From Bacteroidetes bacterium UBA7368 (lineage in GTDB: Bacteria; Bacteroidota; Rhodothermia; Rhodothermales; UBA10348): 25,587 nucleotides of DNA. Both the position numbers and the translations under genes were made by a program. This document shows positions 1 through 7,385 of this stretch, piece by piece. Under the pieces are notes generated by a model. The model worked only from the letters and a program-made list of their open reading frames with translations, did no database searches and had not been told where the DNA came from. The stretch lies in contig DKOG01000146.1 of assembly GCA_002469915.1 (NCBI GenBank), positions 1 to 25,587 on the forward strand, in the 5' to 3' direction. Position 1 is the stretch's first letter, and each line of letters begins with the position of its first letter.

Positions 1-886
1 CCATAAAACGTTGTTCGGCCACGTCCAGCGTTTCTCCACCAAGCTCCACCACCGAAACCCGCATCATATATGCACCCGGCTTGAACTCATCCATTGGAAC
101 GGAAACGATGTACTGACTGCGCGATCGGCCTAGAAACAAGAGCTCTTCCTTGGAATAGGCGAGATCCATCTCGGGAGACCCTTCTCCATCGGCACCAATC
201 GCCTTGGTACCCGCATTTTCTTCACGGGCCCGTCGCACTTCCTGAATAACAGTAACGTCTTTTTCGCCGTCTGAGTACAGCTCGTAAAACATCTTGAATC
301 CACCTTCCTGACTACCAATTCGTCCCGTTATCCGGGGCACGATAGTAAAGGTGTTTTCATCATACGATTCTAAAAGAGTAATATCTGAAATGGCCACATC
401 CGCGCTTAAATCACGAATTTCGACCGGAATGCTGCGTAAATAGGTTTGATTTGAATTACGATCAGAAACCTCAAACTCAAATACGTATCGTCCTGGAGCT
501 ACGTCAATGGATTGGGTAGTAAAATCGAATTCATCATCCATTTGGGTTTCGATATACGAGTCGAACGTCATCGAGGCATCCCATATTTTCGACTGAATCA
601 GATTACGGAGACGATTGTCGTCGGATATCTGAATAGCGTCCATTTTCACCTCATACCCGCCCGTAAAACCGTTGGGCGTATTGATGAAACTGATTTGGGT
701 AATGCCGATCTGAGAGTACAGGTCCACCCGGGTCATCCCTGTTACGTCGCCTCGTACACTGACCACGTCTACCTCAAAGTCTGCCTGAGCTCGCTGAGCT
801 GATGCCAGCAGAGGAACCATCGAAAGAAGCAATGAAAGACTTAGAATACACGAAAAAATGGCCGTGAGGCTACGTGATTTGTACAT
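1..886 (-). CDS. GWxTD-family secreted protein, N-terminal part (runs off the window at base 1)
   Basis: An open frame runs without a stop from ATG at 886 to the window edge, giving 295 residues. It starts with a Sec signal peptide: basic MYKSR, a hydrophobic stretch to about residue 28, and a likely cut after ASA before QRAQ. The mature part opens with DFEVDVVSVRGDVTGMTRVD and continues with beta-rich segments such as YVFEFEVSD and PGAYMMRVSVVELGG. That pattern fits the N-terminal half of GWxTD-domain proteins, a family common in Bacteroidota and relatives with no settled function. The diagnostic GWxTD domain would lie beyond base 1, so the family call rests on the N-terminal half only. In-frame ATGs also exist at 913 and 943; I chose 886 because AGAGG lies just before it and the signal peptide then begins normally. 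It is the last gene seen in the minus-strand series after ftsY, 294 bases downstream of it. Confidence 0.65.
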   Translation of the reverse strand, partial: MYKSRSLTAIFSCILSLSLLLSMVPLLASAQRAQADFEVDVVSVRGDVTGMTRVDLYSQIGITQISFINTPNGFTGGYEVKMDAIQISDDNRLRNLIQSKIWDASMTFDSYIETQMDDEFDFTTQSIDVAPGRYVFEFEVSDRNSNQTYLRSIPVEIRDLSADVAISDITLLESYDENTFTIVPRITGRIGSQEGGFKMFYELYSDGEKDVTVIQEVRRAREENAGTKAIGADGEGSPEMDLAYSKEELLFLGRSRSQYIVSVPMDEFKPGAYMMRVSVVELGGETLDVAEQRFM

Positions 887-1102
887 CGCGACCTCTCGTA
901 CTCGGTACTTCATTTCTGAAGGTCTTTTGTCACCGTCGTTCATACTTCGTGTCAGACAACTACGATTAAAGAAAAAACGTCCTGCTGGGAAAGATAGCAA
1001 CGACTTAGGCATTATTTAGACCCAAAGCGCCCTTTTTTGTGCAAATCCTGCAGGATACTCTACACCCTACGAATTAACGTAAGATTAGGCTACCCGTCAA
1101 GA

Positions 1103-1140
1103 ACCATTCAACAGACCGTATTTTTTTCAGGATGAATGGT
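1103..1140. repeat. Inverted repeat in the ftsY/GWxTD intergenic region
   Basis: ACCATTCA at 1103-1110 is the exact reverse complement of TGAATGGT at 1133-1140, with a 22-base spacer that contains a run of seven T on the plus strand. It lies about 40 bases beyond the ftsY stop. On the minus strand no U-rich tract follows the stem, so it is not a standard intrinsic terminator. It might be a weak mRNA 3' hairpin or a protein-binding site. I see nothing else convincing in the rest of the 887-1180 gap. Confidence 0.3.
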
Positions 1141-1180
1141 AGCGGAAGCAATACGAACTGGATCGAGTGGGTGATCTAGA

Positions 1181-2131
1181 TCAGGAGCTACCAAACAAGG
1201 CATCCACAAAGCGGGCGCGGTCAAAGACTTGTAAGTCATCAATCCCTTCGCCCACACCAATGTATTTTACAGGTATTTGGAACTCGTTCGAAATGCCAAT
1301 CACAATACCCCCTTTCGCCGTACCGTCCAATTTCGTCAATACGAGGCCTGTTACGTCCACCGCGCGAGTAAATTCTTGTGCCTGACGAATGGCGTTTTGT
1401 CCAGTAGATGCGTCGAGTACAAGCAATACTTCATGCGGGGCACCTGATACTTGACGATCCATGACTCGTTTGATCTTCGTCAACTCATCCATCAACCCGC
1501 CTTTCGTATGCAGTCGACCTGCCGTATCGACTAGCACCACGTCAATTCCTTTGCTCTTAGCTGCAGCTACCGTGTCGAAGGCCACTGATGCGGGGTCGGC
1601 TCCATGTCCTTGCTTCACGATGGGTACGCCCGCGCGATCAGCCCATATTTCCAATTGCTCTGTAGCGGCCGCACGAAAGGTATCTGCAGCTCCCAGCATC
1701 ACCGTTTTACCGGCATCTTTGTACCGAGCCGCCATTTTCCCAATAGAGGTGGTTTTACCTACTCCGTTCACCCCAACAACCATGATGACATGGGGCTGAT
1801 TGTCGAGCGGTGCATCGAACTCAATAGGATGCGCTTCTGAGGCCGCGAGCAACAACCCAGACATTTCGTCCTGGATCAATGTATTGAGGTCGGTAGCAGA
1901 GACGTATTTATCACGCGCCACTCGTTCTTCGACTCTGCGAATGATGTCGACCGTCGTCGCCACACCCACGTCACTCGTGACCAGGATTTCTTCTAAATCA
2001 TCTAGAAATTGCTCATCTACCGTATCCCGACCGCGGACCAGCTTGTTCAGTTTACCAAAGAGCGAGGTGCGGGTCTTCTCGAGACCTGTTTCTAGAGATT
2101 TTTGCTGCTTCTTTCTGTCAAAAAAACCCAT
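1181..2131 (-). CDS. ftsY: Signal recognition particle receptor FtsY
   Basis: 316-residue SRP GTPase that receives ribosome-SRP complexes at the inner membrane and hands nascent membrane proteins to the Sec translocon. The N-terminal N domain (about residues 1-95) is followed by the G domain. The P-loop is GVNGVGKTT (residues 120-128), the DTAGR motif is at 202-206 and TKLDG at 266-270, followed by AKGG; all are intact. The long acidic A domain of the E. coli protein is absent, as in many bacteria outside the Enterobacteria, so the protein is near the minimal NG length. ATG at 2131 gives the typical start MGFFDRKK. It lies 56 bases downstream of the phosphatidyltransferase gene on the same strand, so the two membrane-biogenesis genes may share a transcript. 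The family call is secure. Confidence 0.97.
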   Translation of the reverse strand: MGFFDRKKQQKSLETGLEKTRTSLFGKLNKLVRGRDTVDEQFLDDLEEILVTSDVGVATTVDIIRRVEERVARDKYVSATDLNTLIQDEMSGLLLAASEAHPIEFDAPLDNQPHVIMVVGVNGVGKTTSIGKMAARYKDAGKTVMLGAADTFRAAATEQLEIWADRAGVPIVKQGHGADPASVAFDTVAAAKSKGIDVVLVDTAGRLHTKGGLMDELTKIKRVMDRQVSGAPHEVLLVLDASTGQNAIRQAQEFTRAVDVTGLVLTKLDGTAKGGIVIGISNEFQIPVKYIGVGEGIDDLQVFDRARFVDALFGSS

Positions 2132-2187
2132 TCAAATCGTAGGTGCGAAGATGAAAAACTAAAGGGATGAAAAGGCCAGGGCGCGCA

Positions 2188-2769
2188 TCAGGCTAGATCC
2201 TGGACTGAAGAAGGATCTCTAAGGTATCCAAAAAAGCGCACGAAATAGCGCACAAAAGAATAGACGAGCAAGATGACGGTAGCCCAAATACAAACTAAGA
2301 GCACAGGTTCGTCGGCCTTCAACAGGGCAGCAAGGGCCGTAATAGCCACACCCGTAACAGCGATTTTTCCTACCCAAATACTTGCGACAATCTGACCCGT
2401 TTTATGCCGTAGATATTCTCCTCCAGCCAGAATGGAAAAGTCTCGAATAGCTAAAACAAGAAAAAACCAAAGAGGAAGAGCATCGATATAAGTCAACGCT
2501 GCTATCACGAACCCACCACCAAATTTATCGGCCATAGGGTCCAACACTTTTCCCCAGTCAGAAACTTGATCTGACCATCGAGCCACCCTTCCGTCAAAAT
2601 AGTCCGTTGCGATCGCCAGAAGCAGAAGTACCATTATCCACCACAGCGGTCCATCCACCACGATCAACCAAGTGACGGGCAAGATGATTACCAACCTAGC
2701 CATACTCAAGATATTGGGTATGGTCCAGAATCGGCCTAATTCAGAAAGTTTGGGGGCGGGTTGGGACAT
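2188..2769 (-). CDS. CDP-alcohol phosphatidyltransferase (PgsA-like)
   Basis: 193-residue polytopic inner-membrane enzyme that moves a phosphatidyl group from CDP-diacylglycerol to an alcohol. The full family signature is visible: D56-x2-D59-G60-x2-A63-R64-x8-G73-x3-D77-x3-D81, within DYFDGRVARWSD and GKVLDPMAD. Five or six hydrophobic segments surround it. The N-terminus reads WTIPNILSMARLVIILP, like phosphatidylglycerophosphate synthases (NLLTLxR). PgsA is therefore the likeliest specific role, but phosphatidylserine or other head-group synthases cannot be excluded. A GTG at 2808 would add 13 basic residues; I prefer ATG at 2769 because family members begin close to the first membrane helix. 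No Shine-Dalgarno is visible at either start. It is followed by ftsY and preceded by the amylase remnant, whose stop lies 79 bases upstream. Confidence 0.88.
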   Translation of the reverse strand: MSQPAPKLSELGRFWTIPNILSMARLVIILPVTWLIVVDGPLWWIMVLLLLAIATDYFDGRVARWSDQVSDWGKVLDPMADKFGGGFVIAALTYIDALPLWFFLVLAIRDFSILAGGEYLRHKTGQIVASIWVGKIAVTGVAITALAALLKADEPVLLVCIWATVILLVYSFVRYFVRFFGYLRDPSSVQDLA

Positions 2770-2848
2770 AGTATATTTTGGGTGAGAGCGCCTATAACGC
2801 CAAAACACCCGTCCCGTTCAACACTTTCTGAAACATGTCGTCCCCCTC

Positions 2849-3556
2849 CTATCTGACGGCGCCCAAATCAATAGCAATTGCACGATGGGAAGCCAAGTTC
2901 ACTTGCACCCTAGATTCGTTAGAGACGAGAATAATCTCGCACTCCTCATTCGAGAGTCGGTTGCAGTATTCCCCTTCAGGTAGACCCGATTGCAAAGAGG
3001 TAACCATCTGTTTTCCAGAGCCGTTTATGACCACAAACCCTTCCTTTCCTCTTCCGAAAGCGATTTGATCGGACTCATTGGTCCACCAGTGAGTGACTGG
3101 AGCCCCTGCAGATACTGCATTGCTAAAGGCGACGGCCCCAGCTATCGCTGGACGGCGATGTTCACACACCCACTCCCCAAGCCCACAGTTCAACCCGGAT
3201 TCTGAGAATACGGATCGGATGGATTCATCTTCGTGCATCGGTGGCCCTTCAGAATCGTGGTCGAATGCATAACTGGACATAACCCGCTTGCGTCCGTACG
3301 GCCAAGTCAACGTATACACCTGAGCCAAATCGTACGTGATGCCATCCCTATGCGAAATAGCTGCCGCGCCACCATGACCCCGTTGCCGATCATGATTATC
3401 GACAAATATCAACGCTTCTGAGGAAGGGATAAACTCTCTGGAATTCCAAAACCATCCTGTGGGCGCCAAGTCTGCCCAGGAGCGCTGCCGGATCAGTTCA
3501 CCCATAGCTTCTGTGTAGGAAAAAGCAGTAATGTCGCCGTTAAGTCCTTTTGAACT
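2849..3556 (-). pseudogene. Animal-type alpha-amylase (GH13), C-terminal remnant
   Basis: The frame is open from 3556 (just after an in-frame TAG at 3559-3557) to the stop at 2849. Amylase-like sequence starts at about LNGDITAFSY and includes FVDNHDRQRGHGG, the region of the third catalytic Asp (VDNHD) and the chloride-ligand Arg in animal-type enzymes. Then comes domain C: WPYGRKRVMSSY, CGLGEWVCEHR, QIAFGRGKEGFVVING, SGLPEGEYC. This order closely matches the C-terminal part of animal-like, chloride-dependent alpha-amylases also found in some marine bacteria. Most of the (beta/alpha)8 barrel, with the nucleophile Asp and acid/base Glu, is missing, and so is any signal peptide. The fragment should not be active. 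The first ATG (3505) lies inside the receptor remnant's reading region. The gene was most likely a secreted starch-degrading enzyme beside its uptake receptor. Confidence 0.85.
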
Positions 3557-3957
3557 CTAGGTTTTTCAGCGACCACGACAATCTCCTCACCCTCAAACAC
3601 TTCTTCCCGCAACGTGAAATCAATCTCTACGGTTAGACCTGCATTTACTTGAACGTTTTCGGTTCGCTGGGTCGCAAATCCGATGAAAGAAGCAATGAGT
3701 GTGTACGTCCCAGGAGGGACACCAATGATGACATATTCACCGTCCATATTAGTCGCGGTGCCCTGGGTCGTGCCTTCAATGAACACGTTAACACCAGGAA
3801 GTCCGGTGCGGGAATCAACATCTATGACTATACCTGCGATCTTACCCGTTGTCTGAGCATGAGCTTGCGTCACCCATCCCGTCATAATTACCAGGGCCAG
3901 CCCCATCGAGAGAAGGGACTTGTCTAATCGCAAGCTTCTGAAAGTGATTCGTTGCAT
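3493..3957 (-). pseudogene. TonB-dependent (SusC-like) receptor, N-terminal remnant
   Basis: 154 codons from ATG at 3957. A signal peptide ends at AHA (residue 34). A carboxypeptidase-regulatory-like beta-sandwich follows (about residues 38-120), with GLPGVNVFIEGTTQGTATNM, DGEYVIIGVPPGTYTL and IGFATQ. Then EEIVVVAEKPRVQKDLTAT matches the linker that normally leads into the receptor plug. Full-length relatives have 700-1000 residues. Here homology stops after about residue 143, and 11 unrelated residues (LLLFPTQKLWV-N) precede a stop. Those codons are the amylase remnant's sequence read in another frame. The gene therefore lost its plug and barrel and cannot transport anything. Its start lies 9 bases after the lacI-type gene's stop, so the two were one transcription unit, as is usual for regulator-receptor-glycosidase loci. 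Confidence 0.85.
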
Positions 3958-3966
3958 AACGCTATA

Positions 3967-5004
3967 TCAAGAAGCGGTTTCCAAATTGTGAACGGTTTCA
4001 CGTCGTGTGGTCTGACGTTCAATCAGACTTGGAGCGAATACGGTATGAGCAACCGGAGTATCAGGCCGCTGAATTCGCTCGATAAGAAGGTCAAAGGCAC
4101 GACTTCCAATGTCATGCATAGGCTGACGCAGTGTGGTCAGTCCTAGGTGCCTTGACATCGGAAGATCATCGAATCCAATAATCTGAATATCTTCTGGCAC
4201 ATTTAGGCCGGCTTCGCGCACCGCCTGCATAGCACCGATCGCTTGAATATCTGAGGTCGCAAACACAGCATCTGGCTTTTCATCCCGTTTCAAAAACTCT
4301 TTCATTCCACTGTAACCACATGCCTCAGAAAACCCATCAAACTCTGCAGAGCGCGATGCAACAGACACCATATCCGGACTAAAGGTGCGACCGGACGCTT
4401 CATAGGTGCTGCGAAATCCTTCCAGGCGCTGGCTTGCTGGGATAGAATCCGGACTGGCCATGAGAACAACAGGGCGCTGAACGTCCGAGGAGAGGATAAA
4501 TTCAGCGGCGGCTGTTCCCCCTCGGCGGTTATCGGTTGAAATAGAATCAAATGCGTGATGGTACGAATCCACCAATACCACGGGTTGGCCCCCCTTACTC
4601 ATTTGTACTTCCATTCCGTTTTGGACTGGAGCAGAAAAAAGAAGCACGCCCGCGGATCGTCCACGGTGCATTGCTTTTTCTAGTAGCGGACGTACATCTT
4701 CGAGAGTCGGGGCTGAAAAAACGAGTAAATCGTATGTCGATGTGGACATACGATCCTGCAATCCCTTAAGAACTTCAGCAAAGAAGTTGTTTGAGATCAT
4801 GGGAATAACGGCAGATATCGTCTCTGTTTGCCGTCGTGCAAGGCTCCTAGCAGATGCGTGAGGCTGATATCCTAGTTCTTCGGCAACCCGCAGAACTGTC
4901 TCCCGTGTCTCCTTTGAAACGCGTGGCTTGGCATTAAAAACCCGAGAAACGGTGGCAATAGAGACGCCTGCCCTCTCTGCAATATCGTAGATTGTGATGC
5001 CCAA
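3967..5004 (-). CDS. LacI-family transcriptional regulator
   Basis: 345 residues. An N-terminal helix-turn-helix (YDIAERAGVSIATVSRVFN, residues 5-23) and hinge helix (LGYQPHASARSLA) are followed by a periplasmic-binding-protein-like sensor domain to about residue 335. Sensor landmarks are TETISAVIPMISNNFFAEVL, FDSISTDNRRGGTAAAEFIL, KPDAVFATSDIQAIGAM and IQIIGFDDLPMSRHL. The length is normal and no lesion is seen. The effector is probably a sugar such as maltose or maltodextrin, inferred from the receptor and alpha-amylase remnants directly downstream. A perfect 14-bp palindrome of LacI type lies 16 bases upstream of its start, which suggests autoregulation. A near-identical palindrome lies before the glucan phosphorylase gene, so this protein is the obvious candidate regulator of both. 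Start ATG at 5004 gives the usual MGxTIYDIAExAGVS beginning. Confidence 0.95.
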   Translation of the reverse strand: MGITIYDIAERAGVSIATVSRVFNAKPRVSKETRETVLRVAEELGYQPHASARSLARRQTETISAVIPMISNNFFAEVLKGLQDRMSTSTYDLLVFSAPTLEDVRPLLEKAMHRGRSAGVLLFSAPVQNGMEVQMSKGGQPVVLVDSYHHAFDSISTDNRRGGTAAAEFILSSDVQRPVVLMASPDSIPASQRLEGFRSTYEASGRTFSPDMVSVASRSAEFDGFSEACGYSGMKEFLKRDEKPDAVFATSDIQAIGAMQAVREAGLNVPEDIQIIGFDDLPMSRHLGLTTLRQPMHDIGSRAFDLLIERIQRPDTPVAHTVFAPSLIERQTTRRETVHNLETAS

Positions 5005-5019
5005 GTATAAATTCAGGTG

Positions 5020-5033
5020 TGTAAGCGCTTACA
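5020..5033. promoter_or_regulatory. LacI-type operator, copy 1 (autoregulatory site)
   Basis: TGTAAGCGCTTACA is a perfect 14-bp palindrome with the central CG step usual for LacI/CcpA-family operators. It lies between the regulator's candidate promoter (5041-5073) and its start codon, so bound repressor would sit about at the transcription start. A second copy differing by one base occurs at 10108-10121. Binding by the neighbouring regulator is inferred. Confidence 0.8.
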
Positions 5034-5040
5034 TGACGGG

Positions 5041-5073
5041 CTAAAGAGTAGGGTATCGCGCTCAAAACGTCAA
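5041..5073 (-). promoter_or_regulatory. Candidate promoter of the lacI-type gene
   Basis: On the minus strand TTGA (5073-5070) is followed after exactly 19 bases by TACTCTTT (5050-5043). That spacing matches the Bacteroidota consensus TTTG-N19-21-TAnnTTTG, but both boxes deviate from consensus. The operator follows seven bases after the end of the stretch given here. This is a pattern match only. Confidence 0.35.
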
Positions 5074-5092
5074 GGATGTTTTAGTGAATCTT

Positions 5093-5100
5093 TAATTTTG
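5093..5100 (+). promoter_or_regulatory. Candidate -7 box for the glycosyltransferase transcript
   Basis: TAATTTTG fits the Bacteroidota -7 consensus TAnnTTTG exactly and lies 93 bases before the chosen ATG of the glycosyltransferase. No good -33 box is present at the usual distance. If it is real, the transcript would start near 5105 and carry the palindrome array at 5123-5164 in its leader. Confidence 0.35.
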
Positions 5101-5122
5101 TCAATGGAGTTGGTAGGCCGTA

Positions 5123-5164
5123 CTGTACTACAGAAACTGTACTACAGAAACTGTAATACAGAAG
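5123..5164. repeat. Three tandem copies of a 14-bp palindromic unit
   Basis: Copies CTGTACTACAGAAA (5123-5136), the same again (5137-5150), and CTGTAATACAGAAG (5151-5164). Each contains the 11-bp palindrome CTGTA-n-TACAG, and the junctions form a second palindrome, TACAG-AAA-CTGTA. The array ends 28 bases before the glycosyltransferase ATG and lies just downstream of its candidate promoter. It could be an array of operator sites for a dimeric regulator, or mRNA hairpins of five base pairs with an AAA loop. I do not recognise the regulator. Confidence 0.75.
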
Positions 5165-5192
5165 ATTGAAGTATCCAGAGAAGCAAAGGTCC

Positions 5193-6341
5193 ATGCAGGA
5201 AAAGAAGTCGTACGATATTGTGTTTGCCATCACGGGAGACTTGCATCGCAATATCCGGGCTTTGAAGCAACTTAGGTCCCTATCTGAGTCTGACTTTACG
5301 GTGTTTGTTCTTCATCTCGGTGGAAATACGCCTCCTTCAAAGTTGCCTAAAGGCGTTACCGAAAAGACGGTTCGGCTTACAGACGGAAGCGGCCCTCGGT
5401 ATTTCCGGAGGCTCTCAAATGCCTTTAAAAAGGCAATGGTGAACATTCCAGCTCGCGTTTATCACGCATCTGACCTGTACACACTCAGGGCCTGTGCTAC
5501 CATTTCAGCCAATCACTCAGCTGTGTATACCTTTGACTCTCGGGAATATTACGCTCATGTCTCGGCCACAACGGGACGTCCCTGGGTGCGGTGGTGGTGG
5601 AATATGGAGCAGCGCCAATTCCTACGTGGTGCTGCAGGTATCTGTACCGTTAGCGAGAGTATTGCAAACGCGCTCAGTAAAGATTTCTCCATTCCCAAGC
5701 CTGTAATTGTTGAGAACACACCAGAAGCCACCGGTACAGAAGACGGACTCTCCATCCGTGAAATGCTAGCTGAACGAGGTATTGAGGATAACGGAGACCT
5801 CATTGCTCATATTGGACAAATGAAAAAGGACCGCGGATGCGAACAACTCGTACTTTCGATGAAACAGGTGCCAGATGCTCATTTAGTATTCTTAGGATAC
5901 GGTCCGATTCAACCCGAGCTTGAACGACTCACGGCAGAGCATAATCTCTCAGAACGTATTCACTTTTTGCCTCCTGTCCCACCGCGAGCCATCCAAAACG
6001 CATTGGTTGGAGTCTCGATTGGAATCACCATGCTGCTGGACACCTGTCTCAACCATCGGTATGCCCTTCCCAACAAGCTATTCGATTACATCCGAGCAGG
6101 CGTTCCTGTCCTGGGAGCTGATCTTGTAGAGATGCGTCGCGTGATAAAGACGTTCGATATTGGGCAAACAGCGGACTCTAATGATCCGAATCAGATTTCA
6201 AAAGCGCTCAAATCCATGTTGAATTCGGAAGATCTCAGTAAGTGGTCTGCAAATGCCATGACTGCCACTGAAACATTTACATGGTCAAACGCATCTCAGC
6301 GATTCCTAGGTCTGATTAATCAGGCCGTGCCTAAACAGTGA
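5193..6341 (+). CDS. Glycosyltransferase, GT4-like (GT-B fold)
   Basis: 382 residues with two Rossmann-like halves. The N-terminal half contains YDIVFAITGDLHRNIRALKQ and TFDSREYYAH. The C-terminal donor-binding half starts near GDLIAHIGQMKKDRGCEQLV and holds VFLGYGPIQPELERL, IHFLPPVPP and LPNKLFDYIRAGVPVLGADL (from about residue 293), the usual GT4 nucleotide-sugar site. It probably transfers a sugar to a polysaccharide or other envelope acceptor in the cytosol. The substrate cannot be read from sequence, and no other glycan-assembly genes are nearby. ATG at 5193 is preceded by AAAGG at short spacing; a TTG at 5166 would add nine residues but overlaps the palindrome array's flank. It is divergent from the LacI regulator and followed after 16 bases by the thioredoxin gene, so the two are probably cotranscribed. 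Confidence 0.85.
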   Translation: MQEKKSYDIVFAITGDLHRNIRALKQLRSLSESDFTVFVLHLGGNTPPSKLPKGVTEKTVRLTDGSGPRYFRRLSNAFKKAMVNIPARVYHASDLYTLRACATISANHSAVYTFDSREYYAHVSATTGRPWVRWWWNMEQRQFLRGAAGICTVSESIANALSKDFSIPKPVIVENTPEATGTEDGLSIREMLAERGIEDNGDLIAHIGQMKKDRGCEQLVLSMKQVPDAHLVFLGYGPIQPELERLTAEHNLSERIHFLPPVPPRAIQNALVGVSIGITMLLDTCLNHRYALPNKLFDYIRAGVPVLGADLVEMRRVIKTFDIGQTADSNDPNQISKALKSMLNSEDLSKWSANAMTATETFTWSNASQRFLGLINQAVPKQ

Positions 6342-6357
6342 ATCGCTTTAGATCAGA

Positions 6358-6906
6358 ATGCGTCTACGGATCCAACATATTTTTCCTGTCTCTGCCATCG
6401 CCTTGATTTCGGTCATGCTGGCCCAGCCTCTTTTTGCTCAGGCAACAGAAGGTGTGACCCAGACTGCCCAGGAGCTGGCGCCTCAAATAGAATGGCCAGG
6501 ATTTAACGATGCGTTCACGGCAGCTATAGAAAGCGAAAAACTGGTCGTTATTGACGTCTGGTCTCCAACCTGCGGATGGTGTCGAAAGCAGCAGGCCGAG
6601 GTCTATACTCAGCCAGATCTACAGCGTTTTCTATTTGACAATTTTGAACTAGGGCGGATCAACCTAGATGTAACCGACGATACACTGACGTTCAGAGGGT
6701 ACACGCTGAGCTCACAAATGCTGGCAGGAGGACTTGGTGCGACGGGCACCCCAACGACCATATTCATGGAGCCTGACGGAGCGTACATCACGAGGCTGCA
6801 GGGATACCACGCCTATGAAGACTTTTACGATGTGCTTCGATTCATTGGAACTGAGTCGTTCCGCGATATGTCCTTTGAGGACTTTCTCAAAACGGAAGAA
6901 GAGTAA
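6358..6906 (+). CDS. Exported thioredoxin-fold protein (CGWC)
   Basis: 182 residues. A signal peptide (MRLRIQH, then hydrophobic to about residue 26, cut after LFA before QATEG) sends it to the periplasm or membrane. The thioredoxin fold starts at about residue 45: LVVIDVWSPTCGWCRKQ has the redox pair C72-x2-C75 with GW between, and GATGTPTTIFMEPDG carries the cis-Pro loop (TPT). The layout DAF..A....KLVVIDVWSPTCGWC resembles the DsbD C-terminal-domain/thioredoxin_7 type, which reduces or oxidises exported proteins. The partner is unknown; no DsbD-like membrane reductase lies in the window. Its stop is 24 bases from the stop of a convergent gene, with no evident terminator between them. Confidence 0.85.
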   Translation: MRLRIQHIFPVSAIALISVMLAQPLFAQATEGVTQTAQELAPQIEWPGFNDAFTAAIESEKLVVIDVWSPTCGWCRKQQAEVYTQPDLQRFLFDNFELGRINLDVTDDTLTFRGYTLSSQMLAGGLGATGTPTTIFMEPDGAYITRLQGYHAYEDFYDVLRFIGTESFRDMSFEDFLKTEEE

Positions 6907-6930
6907 GCCGAACTGTCTAGGGAAACGTGC

Positions 6931-7374
6931 TTAATCTCGCTTTAATCCATAGCGGTCTTGGGCAAATGCCGAGCGAACTTTGTAGGATGTTTCTCTTTGT
7001 GCCAACACGGGATGCTCACCATTGTAAGATCCATCTCCCGCTTCCGTCGTTGGGGTTGATGGAGCATCCGAAAGGTCACTCTCATTGCTGAAATCTTTCA
7101 GATTGCAGCGAGCTTGGAGCTCAAACTTCCAAAGCGCAGCGCTCTCAATAATCATATCGATTTCAGTACCGTCAGTCAGCCCAATAGCCAAAAGATCTGA
7201 GGACCAACGTATCTCCTGAATTTCGTCTAACCGTACAATCTGTTTGAAGCCTAGACCCTTCAAAATGATACAGTTTGGAAGCAAACGCGCCCGACCAAAG
7301 AACACCCTGTCGTGCTCAAACTTGAACTTAGATTTCAGAATCACCACCTGATCCACTTTCCCTCTTCTCGGCAT
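6931..7374 (-). CDS. Hypothetical protein, possible PH/GRAM-like fold
   Basis: 147 residues, family not recognised. The first 90 residues alternate short hydrophobic strands and turns: VVILKSKFKFEHDRVFFG, CIILKGLGFKQIVRLDEI, IRWSSDLLAIGLTDGTEIDM. They end in a probable helix, ESAALWKFELQARC. Such a strand pattern with one C-terminal helix is what small PH- or GRAM-like domains look like, but this is a shape guess. The tail (about 95-147) is polar, Ser/Thr/Pro-rich and probably disordered. No signal peptide or membrane segment is present. It starts 11 bases after the nitrilase-like gene's stop, so it probably belongs to the same transcript. Confidence 0.6.
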   Translation of the reverse strand: MPRRGKVDQVVILKSKFKFEHDRVFFGRARLLPNCIILKGLGFKQIVRLDEIQEIRWSSDLLAIGLTDGTEIDMIIESAALWKFELQARCNLKDFSNESDLSDAPSTPTTEAGDGSYNGEHPVLAQRETSYKVRSAFAQDRYGLKRD

Positions 7375-7385
7375 CTGAATGTAAC

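Noticed and set aside
1103..1140. Inverted repeat read as the ftsY terminator
   Set aside because: The stem is AT-rich, the loop is 22 bases and no U run follows on the minus strand.
2770..2808. GTG start adding 13 residues to the phosphatidyltransferase
   Set aside because: The extra residues precede the normal family N-terminus and no ribosome-binding sequence supports them.
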